Source: Clostridiaceae bacterium (GTDB lineage: Bacteria; Bacillota; Clostridia; Acetivibrionales; DUMB01). Taken from it: 47,368 bases of DNA. This document shows positions 1 through 9,130 of this stretch, piece by piece. The translations under genes and the position numbers were made by a program. The notes beneath the pieces are model-generated. The model saw only the letters and a program-made list of their open reading frames with translations, was not told where the DNA came from and did no database searches. Position 1 is the stretch's first letter; every line of letters starts with the position of its first letter. Where the stretch lies: positions 1 to 47,368 of the forward strand of contig DULF01000047.1 in NCBI GenBank assembly GCA_012840535.1, written 5' to 3'.

Positions 1-764
1 AGCGCTTCTTTGCCGTTATATGCTTCACATACCGAATATCCGCTGTTTTCAAAGTATGATTTTACAATCTCCACTATTTTCGCTTCATCGTCCACAACCA
101 GTATTTTTTTACGCATGTTATTCATAAGCAGTATCAGTGTAATTATAACTCCGGCCGTTTCAAAATACAGTCCTTCAACAGCGTGAGTATTGTCAATCGA
201 TATCTGATAGGTCGAATATAAGCTATAGATAACCGCCGCTGTCGTACCTATTGCTATAAGGGAGTCCATGTTAGGGCTCCTTTGGATAAGCGCTTTATAT
301 CCGACTGTGTAGAATTTGTTTCCGGCTATGATTACCGGTATAACCAATGCCAGTTGGGTAAGCGCGTATCTCAAAGGAAAATGCATGGGCTCAAGGAAGC
401 CGGGTATAGGGAATGGCAGCCACGAAATCATCGGCACCATTGCAAGGTATAACAGAGGCGCGGTGAATATTGCCGCTATGATGAATTTTCTCCAAAGCGT
501 GCGTATCTCTTTCTCCTTGCGCAGCTTATCCTCGTCAACAGCAGCTTTTTTCTCAATATTTATAACCTCATATCCTATTTTTTCAATGACCTGCTTTATT
601 TCGGAGAATCTGGTTTTCTGAGGGTCATATTCTACGGTTGCCTTTTCCGTGGCAAAGTTTACAGAAACACGTAATACTCCTTCTTTTTTGCCCAATACTT
701 TTTCAATTCTGCTAGCACATGCTGCGCAGGTCATGCCGCCTATCTTAACAATTTCTTTATTCAT
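1..764 (-). CDS. Copper P-type ATPase N-terminus fused in frame to a response-regulator receiver domain (3' end beyond window)
   Basis: Not in the ORF track because it runs off the window. It starts at an ATG behind GAGAGGTG. Residues 1-70 are a heavy-metal-associated domain with GMTCAAC. Residues about 95-215 match the first membrane helices of CopA-type copper exporters, ending in LYFETAGVIITLILL. At that point a copper ATPase should continue into the actuator domain. Instead the frame reads MNNMRKKILVVDDE, the start of a CheY-like receiver domain, and stays open to base 1. I see no actuator, phosphorylation or nucleotide-binding domain, so this cannot pump as written. The receiver's phospho-acceptor Asp lies outside the window. 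The gene follows the TauE fusion gene by 49 bp, in the same direction. It is either a real deletion fusion or an assembly join. Confidence 0.75.
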   Translation of the reverse strand, partial: MNKEIVKIGGMTCAACASRIEKVLGKKEGVLRVSVNFATEKATVEYDPQKTRFSEIKQVIEKIGYEVINIEKKAAVDEDKLRKEKEIRTLWRKFIIAAIFTAPLLYLAMVPMISWLPFPIPGFLEPMHFPLRYALTQLALVIPVIIAGNKFYTVGYKALIQRSPNMDSLIAIGTTAAVIYSLYSTYQISIDNTHAVEGLYFETAGVIITLILLMNNMRKKILVVDDEAKIVEIVKSYFENSGYSVCEAYNGKEA

Positions 765-813
765 TACAATTCACCTCTCATTAGTTAGCATAAATGTCAG
801 TATATACGTACCG

Positions 814-2664
814 TCAATGGCAGGAAGGCAACCCGCTGGTATCTACAGATTCCTGTATGGTCGGAACATATTTGATTACTTCTTCCTTAATTGCATCAAT
901 GTCAATTTGGTTTATATCATCAACAACCTTTACATAGCCATAAAATGTGTTATCGAAAGCAGCAAAATCAAAATCGCCGTCAGGTATTAAAAATAATTTA
1001 TTCTCCCCCTCCTGCATTCTGATTTGTGCATAATACTTGGGAAATATAAGTATGCTGTTGCTGTCATTTAATTTAACAGCGTTAATGTTCCATGTTGTTT
1101 CTATTCCCCTCTGCATTACCACTACTGCCGGGGAAAACCTGTCCTCTTCCATGTTTATTTCAACAATCTGTTTCCCGTCTTCTATTCTGGCAATTGCAAC
1201 TTTGTCAGTAGGTATTTTGTATCCGGATTTTTGAAGTCCCCCATTTGAGCCTGATGCATCAACGTTATTAATATCATCAACTACAGTTATTTTGCTCCTT
1301 ATCATGCCCATCCAACAGCTATACGCAAATATCCCGGTTTGTTCCGGAGTGAATTCTATAATATTGTCTCCTGGCTCAAGCTTTTTTACTTTATTGAATT
1401 TTGGTATTATTATTTCATTATTACAGCCATTTATGTCGCTTTTCCGAGCCTTTATGATCCACCTTACAGGTATGCCTTTTTGAACCGTTACCGGTTCATA
1501 CCTCCCTGGCTGCAGATTTGTAGTTACAATCTGGACACAATCTTTTATTGTTGCAATATTGCCGCTTTTAGCGCCGCTGTCTGAACCAAACGGTATGGAA
1601 GGCAATGAAAAGCCTGACAATGCCAGGCCTCTGTTAGCCATGGCTATTCCAAGCACTATAACCAGTACGGCGCTTACTTTTATCATCTTATGAGTAAATT
1701 TTCCGGTCAATATGGAACTGAGTGCGCCCAGACCGAACATCAAAGGCACTGTACCCATGCTAAAGAAAAACATGGACAATGCTCCTGCCACAATACTTCC
1801 GGTACCCAGCGCATAAATCTGCATGGCCTGAAGCGGCCCGCACGGCATTAAACCATTGAACAGTCCAACAAAAAAAGGTCCATATCTTCCATTGTTATTG
1901 TAAAGCTTGCTGCCAAATATCTTGGGCATCTTGGGGTTCAGCTTCCTAAGCCAGGGAAATATATTAAGCATATTTAGTCCCATAATTATCATGAACAAGC
2001 CGGATATAATTGCAACAATTCCCTTGGCAGCCCCGGAAAAACTAATGATGGAACCTAATGCTCCTACTGTGCCTCCGATAACGGTATAGGATATTATCCT
2101 GCCGCTGTTATAGAGCAAACTTGGTTTCAGCTTCGAAATCTTGCCGGGGTTTCCGTTGTCAATCTTGTATGAAACGCACTGGGACAGGTTGATTCCCCCG
2201 CACATTGCAATACAGTGCATTGAAGTAATAAGTCCGACAACAAAAAGTACACCATACCCCATTGATTGGTTAATCTCCGGTATAAAGTTAAAACCAACAG
2301 TGTTTTTAATGATAAGATAGAGAGCCAGCAATATAATCCCTATGCCAAGAAACTGGCTTATTGACATTCTATCTTTTTTGGCTTCATTTTCTTTTGTTTT
2401 TGAAATAGTTTCGCTGCCTGGCTTGTTCGTTTCGCTGCCCGGCTTATTTATTACTGTATAATCCATCTCTTCTAATGTTTTAATAATTTGTTCCAACCGT
2501 ATTGCATTTGCGTCATAAGTAATGTAAACATTGGAACTGCTGTAAATCGCTTTTACTTCCACTATGCCGTTTAGTTTTTTAAGAGCGTTCTCTATCCTCA
2601 TTACACAGCTTGTACAGGCCATACCCTCTATCCGGAGGATTTTGCGCATTATTCTTCGTTCCAT
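814..2664 (-). CDS. HMA domain - TauE/SafE-type membrane protein - tandem cupredoxin-like domains fusion (copper handling)
   Basis: 616 aa. Residues 7-70 are a heavy-metal-associated domain with the metal-binding motif GMACTSC (C17, C20). A Lys/Glu-rich linker contains a short duplication (NKPGSET twice). Residues about 103-345 are a TauE/SafE or DsbD-like membrane domain with MHCIAMCGG near 149 and FNGLMPCGP near 270. Residues about 375-464 are a cupredoxin-like domain with candidate copper ligands C414 (NGCNNE) and C450 (YSCWMGM). Residues about 498-583 repeat that fold but lack the cysteines. The protein ends in SCH. The start is set by AGAGGTG five bases before the ATG. It is the first gene of an operon with the copper-ATPase fragment. 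A role in copper trafficking or export across the membrane is inferred from the family and the neighbour. Confidence 0.85.
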   Translation of the reverse strand: MERRIMRKILRIEGMACTSCVMRIENALKKLNGIVEVKAIYSSSNVYITYDANAIRLEQIIKTLEEMDYTVINKPGSETNKPGSETISKTKENEAKKDRMSISQFLGIGIILLALYLIIKNTVGFNFIPEINQSMGYGVLFVVGLITSMHCIAMCGGINLSQCVSYKIDNGNPGKISKLKPSLLYNSGRIISYTVIGGTVGALGSIISFSGAAKGIVAIISGLFMIIMGLNMLNIFPWLRKLNPKMPKIFGSKLYNNNGRYGPFFVGLFNGLMPCGPLQAMQIYALGTGSIVAGALSMFFFSMGTVPLMFGLGALSSILTGKFTHKMIKVSAVLVIVLGIAMANRGLALSGFSLPSIPFGSDSGAKSGNIATIKDCVQIVTTNLQPGRYEPVTVQKGIPVRWIIKARKSDINGCNNEIIIPKFNKVKKLEPGDNIIEFTPEQTGIFAYSCWMGMIRSKITVVDDINNVDASGSNGGLQKSGYKIPTDKVAIARIEDGKQIVEINMEEDRFSPAVVVMQRGIETTWNINAVKLNDSNSILIFPKYYAQIRMQEGENKLFLIPDGDFDFAAFDNTFYGYVKVVDDINQIDIDAIKEEVIKYVPTIQESVDTSGLPSCH

Positions 2665-2838
2665 ACCACACCTCTTTTTTTCCTCAATAAGCTTTTTTCG
2701 CCTAACGCTGTAACATTGCTAAATCATTATTCAATTTAACATATTTTTATGGAGATTTTATGAAGATTTACATTCAGATAAATATTATTTTAATACTTCA
2801 AAGCATAGTACTGCGCTTTTAGCCATAATCCAACATAG

Positions 2839-2867
2839 TTGCCTGTGGTATATGCATACTATATAAT
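2839..2867 (+). promoter_or_regulatory. Sigma-A-type promoter for ispF
   Basis: TTGCCT and TATAAT are separated by 17 bp, about 40 bp before the ispF start. The rest of the 242-bp gap between the divergent TauE fusion gene and ispF shows no other clear signal. Confidence 0.55.
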
Positions 2868-2906
2868 TAAATACGTTAACAATAAATTGCGGGGGGCTGG
2901 TAGGCG

Positions 2907-3377
2907 ATGAAGGTTGGAATAGGCCAGGACAGCCATAAGTTCGACTTTGAAAATAAAGAAAAAAAGCTCATCTTAGGAGGAGTGGTGTTTGAAGGCTATC
3001 CTCCGCTTCAGGGCAACAGTGATGCTGATGTGGTGCTCCATTCCTTAACGAATGCAATCTCAGGAGTTACCTGCGTCAATATATTGGGAGAAATAAGCGA
3101 CAAAATGTGCCTTGAGCAGGGAATAACGGACAGCAGGGAATATTTGCGCGAAGCGTTGAAATACTTAGAGGGCAGCAAGATTGTACATATTTCCATATCC
3201 ATAGAATGCCTTGTGCCAAAAATCACTCCAAAAATACCTGAAATCAGGAAAAGCATATCTGAACTGCTGGATTTGCCTGAAAACTGCATAGGAATAACCG
3301 CCACTACCGGCGAAGGCCTTACTGAATTCGGCAAGGGTAACGGAATACAGGTGTTTAGCTGCGTGACCGTGGTTTGA
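2907..3377 (+). CDS. ispF: 2-C-methyl-D-erythritol 2,4-cyclodiphosphate synthase, atypical variant
   Basis: 156 aa, the usual IspF length. IspF closes CDP-ME 2-phosphate to the cyclic diphosphate in the MEP isoprenoid pathway. The metal ligands appear kept: GQDSH gives D8 and H10, and DADVVLH gives H45. Several normally fixed positions are changed. The usual GHSDxD reads GNSDAD (36-41), the DIGxHFPDTD stretch is replaced by NILGEISDKM, and the KATTTE loop reads TATTGE (131-136). From memory this resembles a variant group found in chlamydiae and some other lineages. A G-rich ribosome site precedes the ATG. It is divergent from the copper operon and convergent with the NatAB genes. ispD lies about 2 kb away, which supports a MEP-pathway role. 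Confidence 0.8.
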   Translation: MKVGIGQDSHKFDFENKEKKLILGGVVFEGYPPLQGNSDADVVLHSLTNAISGVTCVNILGEISDKMCLEQGITDSREYLREALKYLEGSKIVHISISIECLVPKITPKIPEIRKSISELLDLPENCIGITATTGEGLTEFGKGNGIQVFSCVTVV

Positions 3378-3435
3378 ATAGGTATGACCCGCCTCATTGA
3401 ACAATATATTTAGCATTATTGCTCTTCGTGTTTAA

Positions 3436-3459
3436 GGGGACGGTCTGCCTTCCGTCCCC
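3436..3459. terminator. Hairpin between convergent ispF and natB-like gene
   Basis: GGGGACGG and CCGTCCCC form a perfect 8-bp stem with an 8-nt loop. It sits between two convergent stop codons, but neither side has a strong T tract. Its GGGGAC arm resembles the small hairpin repeats elsewhere in the window. Confidence 0.4.
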
Positions 3460-3492
3460 GTGATTTCATTCCACCTTCTTATTCCTTCCGGT

Positions 3493-4707
3493 TCAGCTTC
3501 TGAAAAGCGCCTTTTCCTTATTGAACATTGACGTTGCAAGCGTCAATGTAAGTGCCACATATACTACTGACGATAGCAATGCTGCTAAAAGGTTTGTATA
3601 ATTAATTGTCCCGCTTAAAACCATTTTAAAGGCTGATATGGTATTGATAACCGGTATAAAATACATAACCAACTGAATGTCCGCCGGTTGGGTGAACATT
3701 GTAGCATAACCGGGAATCATTGCAGCAATCATAAGGAAAGAAAGATAAGTCTGAGCTTCCTTAAATGACCTAGCATATGTACTCAAGGCGATTTGTATTC
3801 CTGCAAAGGTCATGCCAAGAGCTATGGCTATCAATATTGCAAGCACGAGTGCCGGAGTCGGAATATTAAATCCGGTAATTTCCGTTCCTGTTCCCATCGT
3901 CAGGGAATTCGGGTTAATCATGTATCCGATAGCGAATCCGATGATTATTGAAACAACGCTGACAAAGGAAAACAAAGTAACAGTGAAATATTTTCCCAGC
4001 AAAATTGATGCCCTGTCCGGCTTTGTTGTAAGCAGGGGTTCAAATGTATTCCTCTCCTTTTCCCCTGCCACCAGGTCAGTAGCGGCAGGAATTCCGCCTA
4101 CTACCACCAAAAGCCCCAACATAAATGGGAGTGTCATTATAAGTATAGGATTGCTTGACTTGTTTTCATCTGCAACATCAGTATGCTCTATCCTTGCCGG
4201 TTCAAGAATTTCAGGGTTGATATTCAATGCTGTAAGCCTTTCTCTCACAACCCTGGCATTAAATTCTCCTATAGCCTGGCTTAACATTTGCAGGCTTGCC
4301 TCAGACTTCAGCTTCATCCTGTCATAGATAATATTAATTGTAAATGGCTTGCCAGACTCCATTTTCTCTTTGTAGTCCTTTTCAAAATCAAGTACAGCAC
4401 TTATCACTTCCTGTCTTATGGCTTCAATCGGATCGTCAACATCTATAAGCTTTATATTAGGCCAATTCCCCAAAATGTCGTTTTGTATCAATTCTTTTAT
4501 CTCATCCGTCCTGGAATTCTCAGAAAGCGCAATGGAAATGTTTTCAGTAATATCCCTCTGCATTTTTTGCACTCCGCCGCCAACCAATATATTCATTAAG
4601 GGTATTATTATCATCGGTACCAACAAACTTGTTATTAAAGTCTTTTTATCCCTGGCAATATCTTTAACCTCTTTTTTAAATACTATCCAGACATGCTTAA
4701 TGTTCAT
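3493..4707 (-). CDS. ABC-2 type exporter permease, NatB-like
   Basis: 404 aa from the ATG preceded by AGGTGG. The ORF track begins three codons earlier at GTG. One membrane helix lies near residues 25-45, followed by a large external domain (about 50-200). A cluster of about five helices then runs to the C-terminus, the NatB/ABC-2 architecture. The segment AATDLVAGEKERNTFEPLLTT is typical of the family. The start overlaps the end of the ATPase gene by 11 bp, so the two are probably translationally coupled. NatAB of Bacillus subtilis exports sodium, but the substrate here cannot be read from sequence. Confidence 0.85.
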   Translation of the reverse strand: MNIKHVWIVFKKEVKDIARDKKTLITSLLVPMIIIPLMNILVGGGVQKMQRDITENISIALSENSRTDEIKELIQNDILGNWPNIKLIDVDDPIEAIRQEVISAVLDFEKDYKEKMESGKPFTINIIYDRMKLKSEASLQMLSQAIGEFNARVVRERLTALNINPEILEPARIEHTDVADENKSSNPILIMTLPFMLGLLVVVGGIPAATDLVAGEKERNTFEPLLTTKPDRASILLGKYFTVTLFSFVSVVSIIIGFAIGYMINPNSLTMGTGTEITGFNIPTPALVLAILIAIALGMTFAGIQIALSTYARSFKEAQTYLSFLMIAAMIPGYATMFTQPADIQLVMYFIPVINTISAFKMVLSGTINYTNLLAALLSSVVYVALTLTLATSMFNKEKALFRS

Positions 4708-5428
4708 GCTTTCCACCTACCAATCTCACGAATATTTCCTCGAGGTTGGGATTATTGTATTTTTCTTTAAATTCTTCAATTGTGCCGGTATCTACAAGAT
4801 TTCCTTTATGAATTATTCCAATTCTGTCACACAACTTCTCAACCTCGCTCATGGAATGGCTCGATAATACAATCGTTTTCCCTTGTCTTTTACACTCACG
4901 AATAAATTCATGTACTCCTCTTATTGCACTCACATCAAGGCCTGAGGTAGGCTCGTCAAAAAGCATTATATCAGGATTATGTACAATAGCACGCGCAAAA
5001 GCCACTTTCTGCTTCATACCTTTTGATAGTTTCGAAGCCCTGCGGTTGGCGTATTCCTCCATGCCAAAGGCCTTTACCAGGTAATTCACTCTTTCCTTTA
5101 TACTCTCTTTGTCCATATCATTAAGCTCGGCAAAATATGTAATGTTCTCAACGGCGGTAAGCCTGTCATATAGTCCGCTTTCACCACCAAAGAGTATTCC
5201 TATGCTCGCTCTCACCTTCGCAGGTTCTTTTAGGATGTCAAAATCTCCCATCTCTGCGGTTCCCTCAGTTGGCTTAAGCATAGTTGCCAACATTCGCAGG
5301 GTCGTGGTTTTCCCTGCTCCGTTTTCGCCGAGCAATCCGAAAATCTCTCCATCGTTTACTTCAAAGCTGATGTGGTTAACAGCCGTAAAATCTCCAAACT
5401 TTTTTGTCAGCCCTTTTACTTTGATCAT
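4697..5428 (-). CDS. ABC transporter ATP-binding protein, NatA-like
   Basis: 243 aa. Walker A is GENGAGKTT (34-42), the signature is LSKGM (134-138), Walker B is IMLFDEP (154-160), and SSHSMSEV gives the switch histidine. It energises the permease encoded directly downstream. AAGGAG precedes the ATG. It begins 13 bp after the ispD stop, so ispD, this gene and the permease form one transcription unit. An ABC exporter coupled to ispD is not the usual arrangement. Confidence 0.9.
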   Translation of the reverse strand: MIKVKGLTKKFGDFTAVNHISFEVNDGEIFGLLGENGAGKTTTLRMLATMLKPTEGTAEMGDFDILKEPAKVRASIGILFGGESGLYDRLTAVENITYFAELNDMDKESIKERVNYLVKAFGMEEYANRRASKLSKGMKQKVAFARAIVHNPDIMLFDEPTSGLDVSAIRGVHEFIRECKRQGKTIVLSSHSMSEVEKLCDRIGIIHKGNLVDTGTIEEFKEKYNNPNLEEIFVRLVGGKHEH

Positions 5429-5441
5429 TGATTTACTCTCC

Positions 5442-6146
5442 TTATCTACAGTTTAGAATTGCTTCCGCCACCGGTATGTCTTCCCTCGTAGTAATTTTTA
5501 TGTTGTCGTATCCGCCCATCACCAGTTTTGGCTTATGTCCTAAACGTTCAACCAATGAAGCATCATCAGTACCTATAAAACCATCTTCCAGCGCTTTTTT
5601 ATGGGCGTCCAGGATTAACCCGTATTTAAAGGTCTGTGGAGTCTGAATTAACCAAAGGGCACTTCTGTCAAGAGTTTCAACAACAAAGCCGTCTTTGTCC
5701 GAGCGTTTTACCGTGTCCTTTACAGGCACGGCGACACAGGATGCGCCAAATTCATATGCTGCATATATGCTGTCAATAATATTTTTCTCCCCGGCAAACG
5801 GCCTTGCTCCATCGTGAATAAGCACTATATCGCAACTTTTATCAACCTCCAGCAGGCCATTGTACACGGAATCCTGCCTTTCAAGCCCGCCTGCCACCAG
5901 GGTTTTGACTTTTGTAAAACCATACTCGTCTATGATGTTTTGCTTGCAATACAATATTTCATATTCATTCACAACAAGCACAATTTCATTAATAAAACGG
6001 CAATCCTCAAAAACCTGAAGAGTTCTTGCCAGAACCGGTATGCCGCATATTTCCAGATATTGCTTGTTTATATCCATATTCATGCGGGTACCTTTACCCG
6101 CCGCAACAATAACTGAGCTAACAAATAAATCAGGCAACTTTTTCAC
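5442..6146 (-). CDS. ispD: 2-C-methyl-D-erythritol 4-phosphate cytidylyltransferase
   Basis: 234 aa starting at GTG, five bases after GGAGG; the track used an upstream TTG. IspD couples MEP with CTP to give CDP-methylerythritol in the MEP isoprenoid pathway. The nucleotide-binding loop VIVAAGKGTRM is at the N-terminus and is followed by K-Q in NKQYL. Other family signatures are AGGLERQDSVYNGL, HDGARPF, PVKDTVK, IQTPQTF and GTDDASLVE. The gene heads an operon with the NatAB-like exporter. In many Firmicutes ispD sits between yacL and ispF. Here the GH78 gene separates it from yacL. Confidence 0.95.
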   Translation of the reverse strand: MKKLPDLFVSSVIVAAGKGTRMNMDINKQYLEICGIPVLARTLQVFEDCRFINEIVLVVNEYEILYCKQNIIDEYGFTKVKTLVAGGLERQDSVYNGLLEVDKSCDIVLIHDGARPFAGEKNIIDSIYAAYEFGASCVAVPVKDTVKRSDKDGFVVETLDRSALWLIQTPQTFKYGLILDAHKKALEDGFIGTDDASLVERLGHKPKLVMGGYDNIKITTREDIPVAEAILNCR

Positions 6147-6187
6147 AATATCCTCCAAAATTATTTATTCTTGGCATTACGGTTATG

Positions 6188-6216
6188 ATTATAACATAAT
6201 ATTCCTGCCCTTAAAA
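6188..6216 (-). promoter_or_regulatory. Candidate promoter for ispD-natAB
   Basis: On the minus strand TTTTAA and TATAAT are 17 bp apart, about 40 bp before the ispD start. The -10 box is perfect and the -35 box weak. Confidence 0.4.
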
Positions 6217-6355
6217 TAAAATTGCTGATATTTTTAAAAAATACCCCCATGAATAAAGCACATAGCACCATAGAAATTTCATACAGATGTGTTATATTTA
6301 TATTTTAAGCACAATTACTATTTCTTTTCAAAAATATCAAAACGGGGTGGAAGAA

Positions 6356-9022
6356 ATGCTTGCAGTTACTGACCTAAGATGCGAGTATAAGGTTAATCCT
6401 TTAGGAATAGACGTGATGAGGCCAAGATTGAGCTGGAAAATAAAGTCAGACTTAAGGGGTGTCATACAGACAGCATATCACGTTCAAGTATCTCGTAATG
6501 ACAATACCTTCACGGATATTGTGTGGGATTCCGGGAAAATAAACACTGACCAGTCCATACATATTGAATATAAAGGGAGTACCTTAAAGTCAAGAACACG
6601 CTATTATTACAGAGTAAAAATATGGGATAACAAAGGCAACGTTTCTGACTGGAGCGAACCAGCTTTCTGGGAAATGGGGTTGTTGAACGTTTCCGAATGG
6701 AAAGCGGACTTCATTACACCGGACTTTGGCGTTGAAAGCCAGGATTCGGAAGCCTGCCCAATGTTGAGAAAAACATTTAAAGTTAACGGCAAAGTTAAAA
6801 GCGCAAGAATTTATGCAACAAGCCTGGGTTTGTATGAACTCTACCTGAATGAAGCAAGAGTGGGCGACCTGCTGTTCACCCCCGGCTGGACCAGTTACAA
6901 TAAGCGGCTTCAGTATCAGACCTATGATATCACCCCAATGTTATCAAACGGGGAAAACACAATCGGTATCATATTGGGCAATGGTTGGTATAAAGGAAAT
7001 CTTGCATGGGAAGGAAGCAAAAACATATTCGGCGACAAATTAGCCGCACTTTTGCAAATGCATATTACTTATGAAGACGGAAAAGAAGAAGTTATTGTCA
7101 CGGATAAAGATTGGAAAGCATCGACAGGACCGATTCTCATGTCGGAAATATATCATGGCGAAATATATGATGCCAGGCTTGAAAAAGAGGGTTGGTGCAC
7201 GAATGATTTTGACGACAGCAAATGGCACGGCGTAAAGGTGCTTGATAAGCCTAAGAATATATTGGTGGCACAGGTCAACGAGCCTGTAAGAAAAATAGAG
7301 GAGATAAAACCGGTGGCAATCATAGCCACACCTTCAGGCGAAACAGTGCTGGATATGGGACAAAATATGGTCGGCTGGCTGCGTTTTACTGTGGAAGGCA
7401 AATCAGGAACGGTTGTCACCATCAAGCATGCGGAAGTATTGGATAAAGAAGGCAACTTCTACACGAAAAACTTAAGGAAAGCCAAACAAACGATACAATA
7501 CATTTTAAAAGGCCGGGGGCAGGAAGTTTTTGAGCCCCATTTCACATTCCAGGGATTCAGATTTGCCAAAGTTGAAGGGTATCCCGGCAAACTGTCGCTT
7601 GATAACTTTACCGGTGTTGTAATCCATTCTGATATGGAGCAAACCGGCAGCTTCAAATGTTCGGACGAATTGGTCAACCAACTTCAACATAACATTTTGT
7701 GGGGACAGAAAGGTAATTTCCTCGATGTACCTACCGACTGCCCGCAGAGGGATGAGAGGCTTGGATGGACCGGCGACGCGCAAGTATTTATCCGTACCGC
7801 CTGTTTTAATATGAATACGGCTCTCTTTTTTACAAAATGGTTAAGGGACTTGAAAGCAGACCAACTGGATAACGGCGGCGTGCCATATGTTATTCCCAAT
7901 ATCCTGAACGAAAATTCCCATTCAGCCTCCGCCTGGGGAGATGCGGCAACAATCTGCCCCTGGACCATATACCTCTGTTATGGTGATAAGAAAATACTCG
8001 AAGAGCAGTATGAAAGTATGAAATCCTGGGTTGAGTATATAAGAAATCAGGGACCGGATGAATATCTTTGGAATACAGGTTTTCATTTCGGAGATTGGCT
8101 TGCGCTTGATTCAAAAGAGGGCAGCTATATTGGGGCAACATCAAAAGAATATATCGCAACGGCCTTCTACGCGTATTCAACATCACTTGTCGTAAAGGCT
8201 GCCAAAATACTTGGAAAGGAAGAGGACGCAAAAAAGTATGAAGAGCTTTATTTCAGAATTCTTGAAGCCTTCAGGAAGGAATTTGTCACGCCAAACGGAC
8301 GTATTGCTTCGCCCACGCAGACAGCCCATGTTCTTGCACTGATGTTTGACTTATTGGAAGAAAAAGACAGGGAAAGGGCTATTAAGACGCTGGTTGAATA
8401 TCTTGAAGAAAATAATTACCACCTTAACACGGGCTTTGTTGGTACTCCCTATCTATGTCCGGTTTTAAGCAGATATGGATATAATGATATCGCTTACAAG
8501 CTTCTTTTGCAAAAAGACTATCCTTCATGGCTGTACCAGATAACCAAAGGAGCAACTACCATATGGGAACACTGGGATGGGATTAAAGAGGACGGTTCTT
8601 TCTGGAGCGAAGATATGAATTCTTTCAATCACTACGCTTACGGCTCGATAGGAGAATGGCTTTACAGAGTTGTGGCAGGAATTGATACTGATGAGGAAAA
8701 ACCGGGATACAAACACATTTATATAAGTCCGCAACCTGACAGGTCCCTGTCTTTCGCAGAAGCATCGCTTAAGTCCATGTACGGGGAAATAAAATCTGCC
8801 TGGACATGGAAAGAAGACAACATGGAGCTAATTGTCAGCATTCCTCCGAATACAACTGCAACAGTAAAGTTGCCCTATGCAAAGTTTGACGAGGTAAAAG
8901 AAAACGGGAAAGCCGCCTGCGAAGCTGAAGGCATCAGCAGCTGTGAAGAAACTGATTCAGGAGTAAAGCTTGAACTGGGCTCAGGCAGTTACATGTTTTC
9001 CTACCCTGTATATAAGGCATAA
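6356..9022 (+). CDS. Alpha-L-rhamnosidase, glycoside hydrolase family 78
   Basis: 888 aa from the ATG preceded by GGGGTGG. The track start 23 codons upstream lacks a ribosome site. GH78 enzymes release terminal alpha-L-rhamnose by inverting hydrolysis. The N-terminus (VNPLGIDVMRPRLSWK) is the fibronectin-like entry domain, followed by the rhamnosidase N domain and the (alpha/alpha)6 barrel. The acid-rich family motif DVPTDCPQRDERLGWTGDA lies near residue 457, and GATTIWEHWDG lies near 730, with a C-terminal beta domain. There is no signal peptide, so it probably acts in the cytoplasm on imported oligosaccharides or glycosides. It stands alone between convergent yacL and divergent ispD, interrupting an otherwise conserved gene order. 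Confidence 0.93.
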   Translation: MLAVTDLRCEYKVNPLGIDVMRPRLSWKIKSDLRGVIQTAYHVQVSRNDNTFTDIVWDSGKINTDQSIHIEYKGSTLKSRTRYYYRVKIWDNKGNVSDWSEPAFWEMGLLNVSEWKADFITPDFGVESQDSEACPMLRKTFKVNGKVKSARIYATSLGLYELYLNEARVGDLLFTPGWTSYNKRLQYQTYDITPMLSNGENTIGIILGNGWYKGNLAWEGSKNIFGDKLAALLQMHITYEDGKEEVIVTDKDWKASTGPILMSEIYHGEIYDARLEKEGWCTNDFDDSKWHGVKVLDKPKNILVAQVNEPVRKIEEIKPVAIIATPSGETVLDMGQNMVGWLRFTVEGKSGTVVTIKHAEVLDKEGNFYTKNLRKAKQTIQYILKGRGQEVFEPHFTFQGFRFAKVEGYPGKLSLDNFTGVVIHSDMEQTGSFKCSDELVNQLQHNILWGQKGNFLDVPTDCPQRDERLGWTGDAQVFIRTACFNMNTALFFTKWLRDLKADQLDNGGVPYVIPNILNENSHSASAWGDAATICPWTIYLCYGDKKILEEQYESMKSWVEYIRNQGPDEYLWNTGFHFGDWLALDSKEGSYIGATSKEYIATAFYAYSTSLVVKAAKILGKEEDAKKYEELYFRILEAFRKEFVTPNGRIASPTQTAHVLALMFDLLEEKDRERAIKTLVEYLEENNYHLNTGFVGTPYLCPVLSRYGYNDIAYKLLLQKDYPSWLYQITKGATTIWEHWDGIKEDGSFWSEDMNSFNHYAYGSIGEWLYRVVAGIDTDEEKPGYKHIYISPQPDRSLSFAEASLKSMYGEIKSAWTWKEDNMELIVSIPPNTTATVKLPYAKFDEVKENGKAACEAEGISSCEETDSGVKLELGSGSYMFSYPVYKA

Positions 9023-9038
9023 GGTTTCGCAGAAAACT

Positions 9039-9074
9039 CAGGGCTGTTAACTTCAACACAAGTCAACAGCCCTG
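9039..9074 (+). terminator. Terminator after GH78 gene
   Basis: CAGGGCTGTTAACT pairs with AGTCAACAGCCCTG (14 bp, one mismatch) around an 8-nt loop. A moderately T-rich stretch follows. It could also serve yacL arriving from the other side. Confidence 0.65.
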
Positions 9075-9130
9075 TATCTTATAAAACCTTACATTATCAG
9101 GACAATATGCAAAAAAACAAATGCAGTAGG

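Noticed and set aside
3812-4327. 171-aa plus-strand ORF antisense to the NatB-like gene
   Set aside because: The minus-strand permease clearly explains this sequence; the ORF is a shadow.
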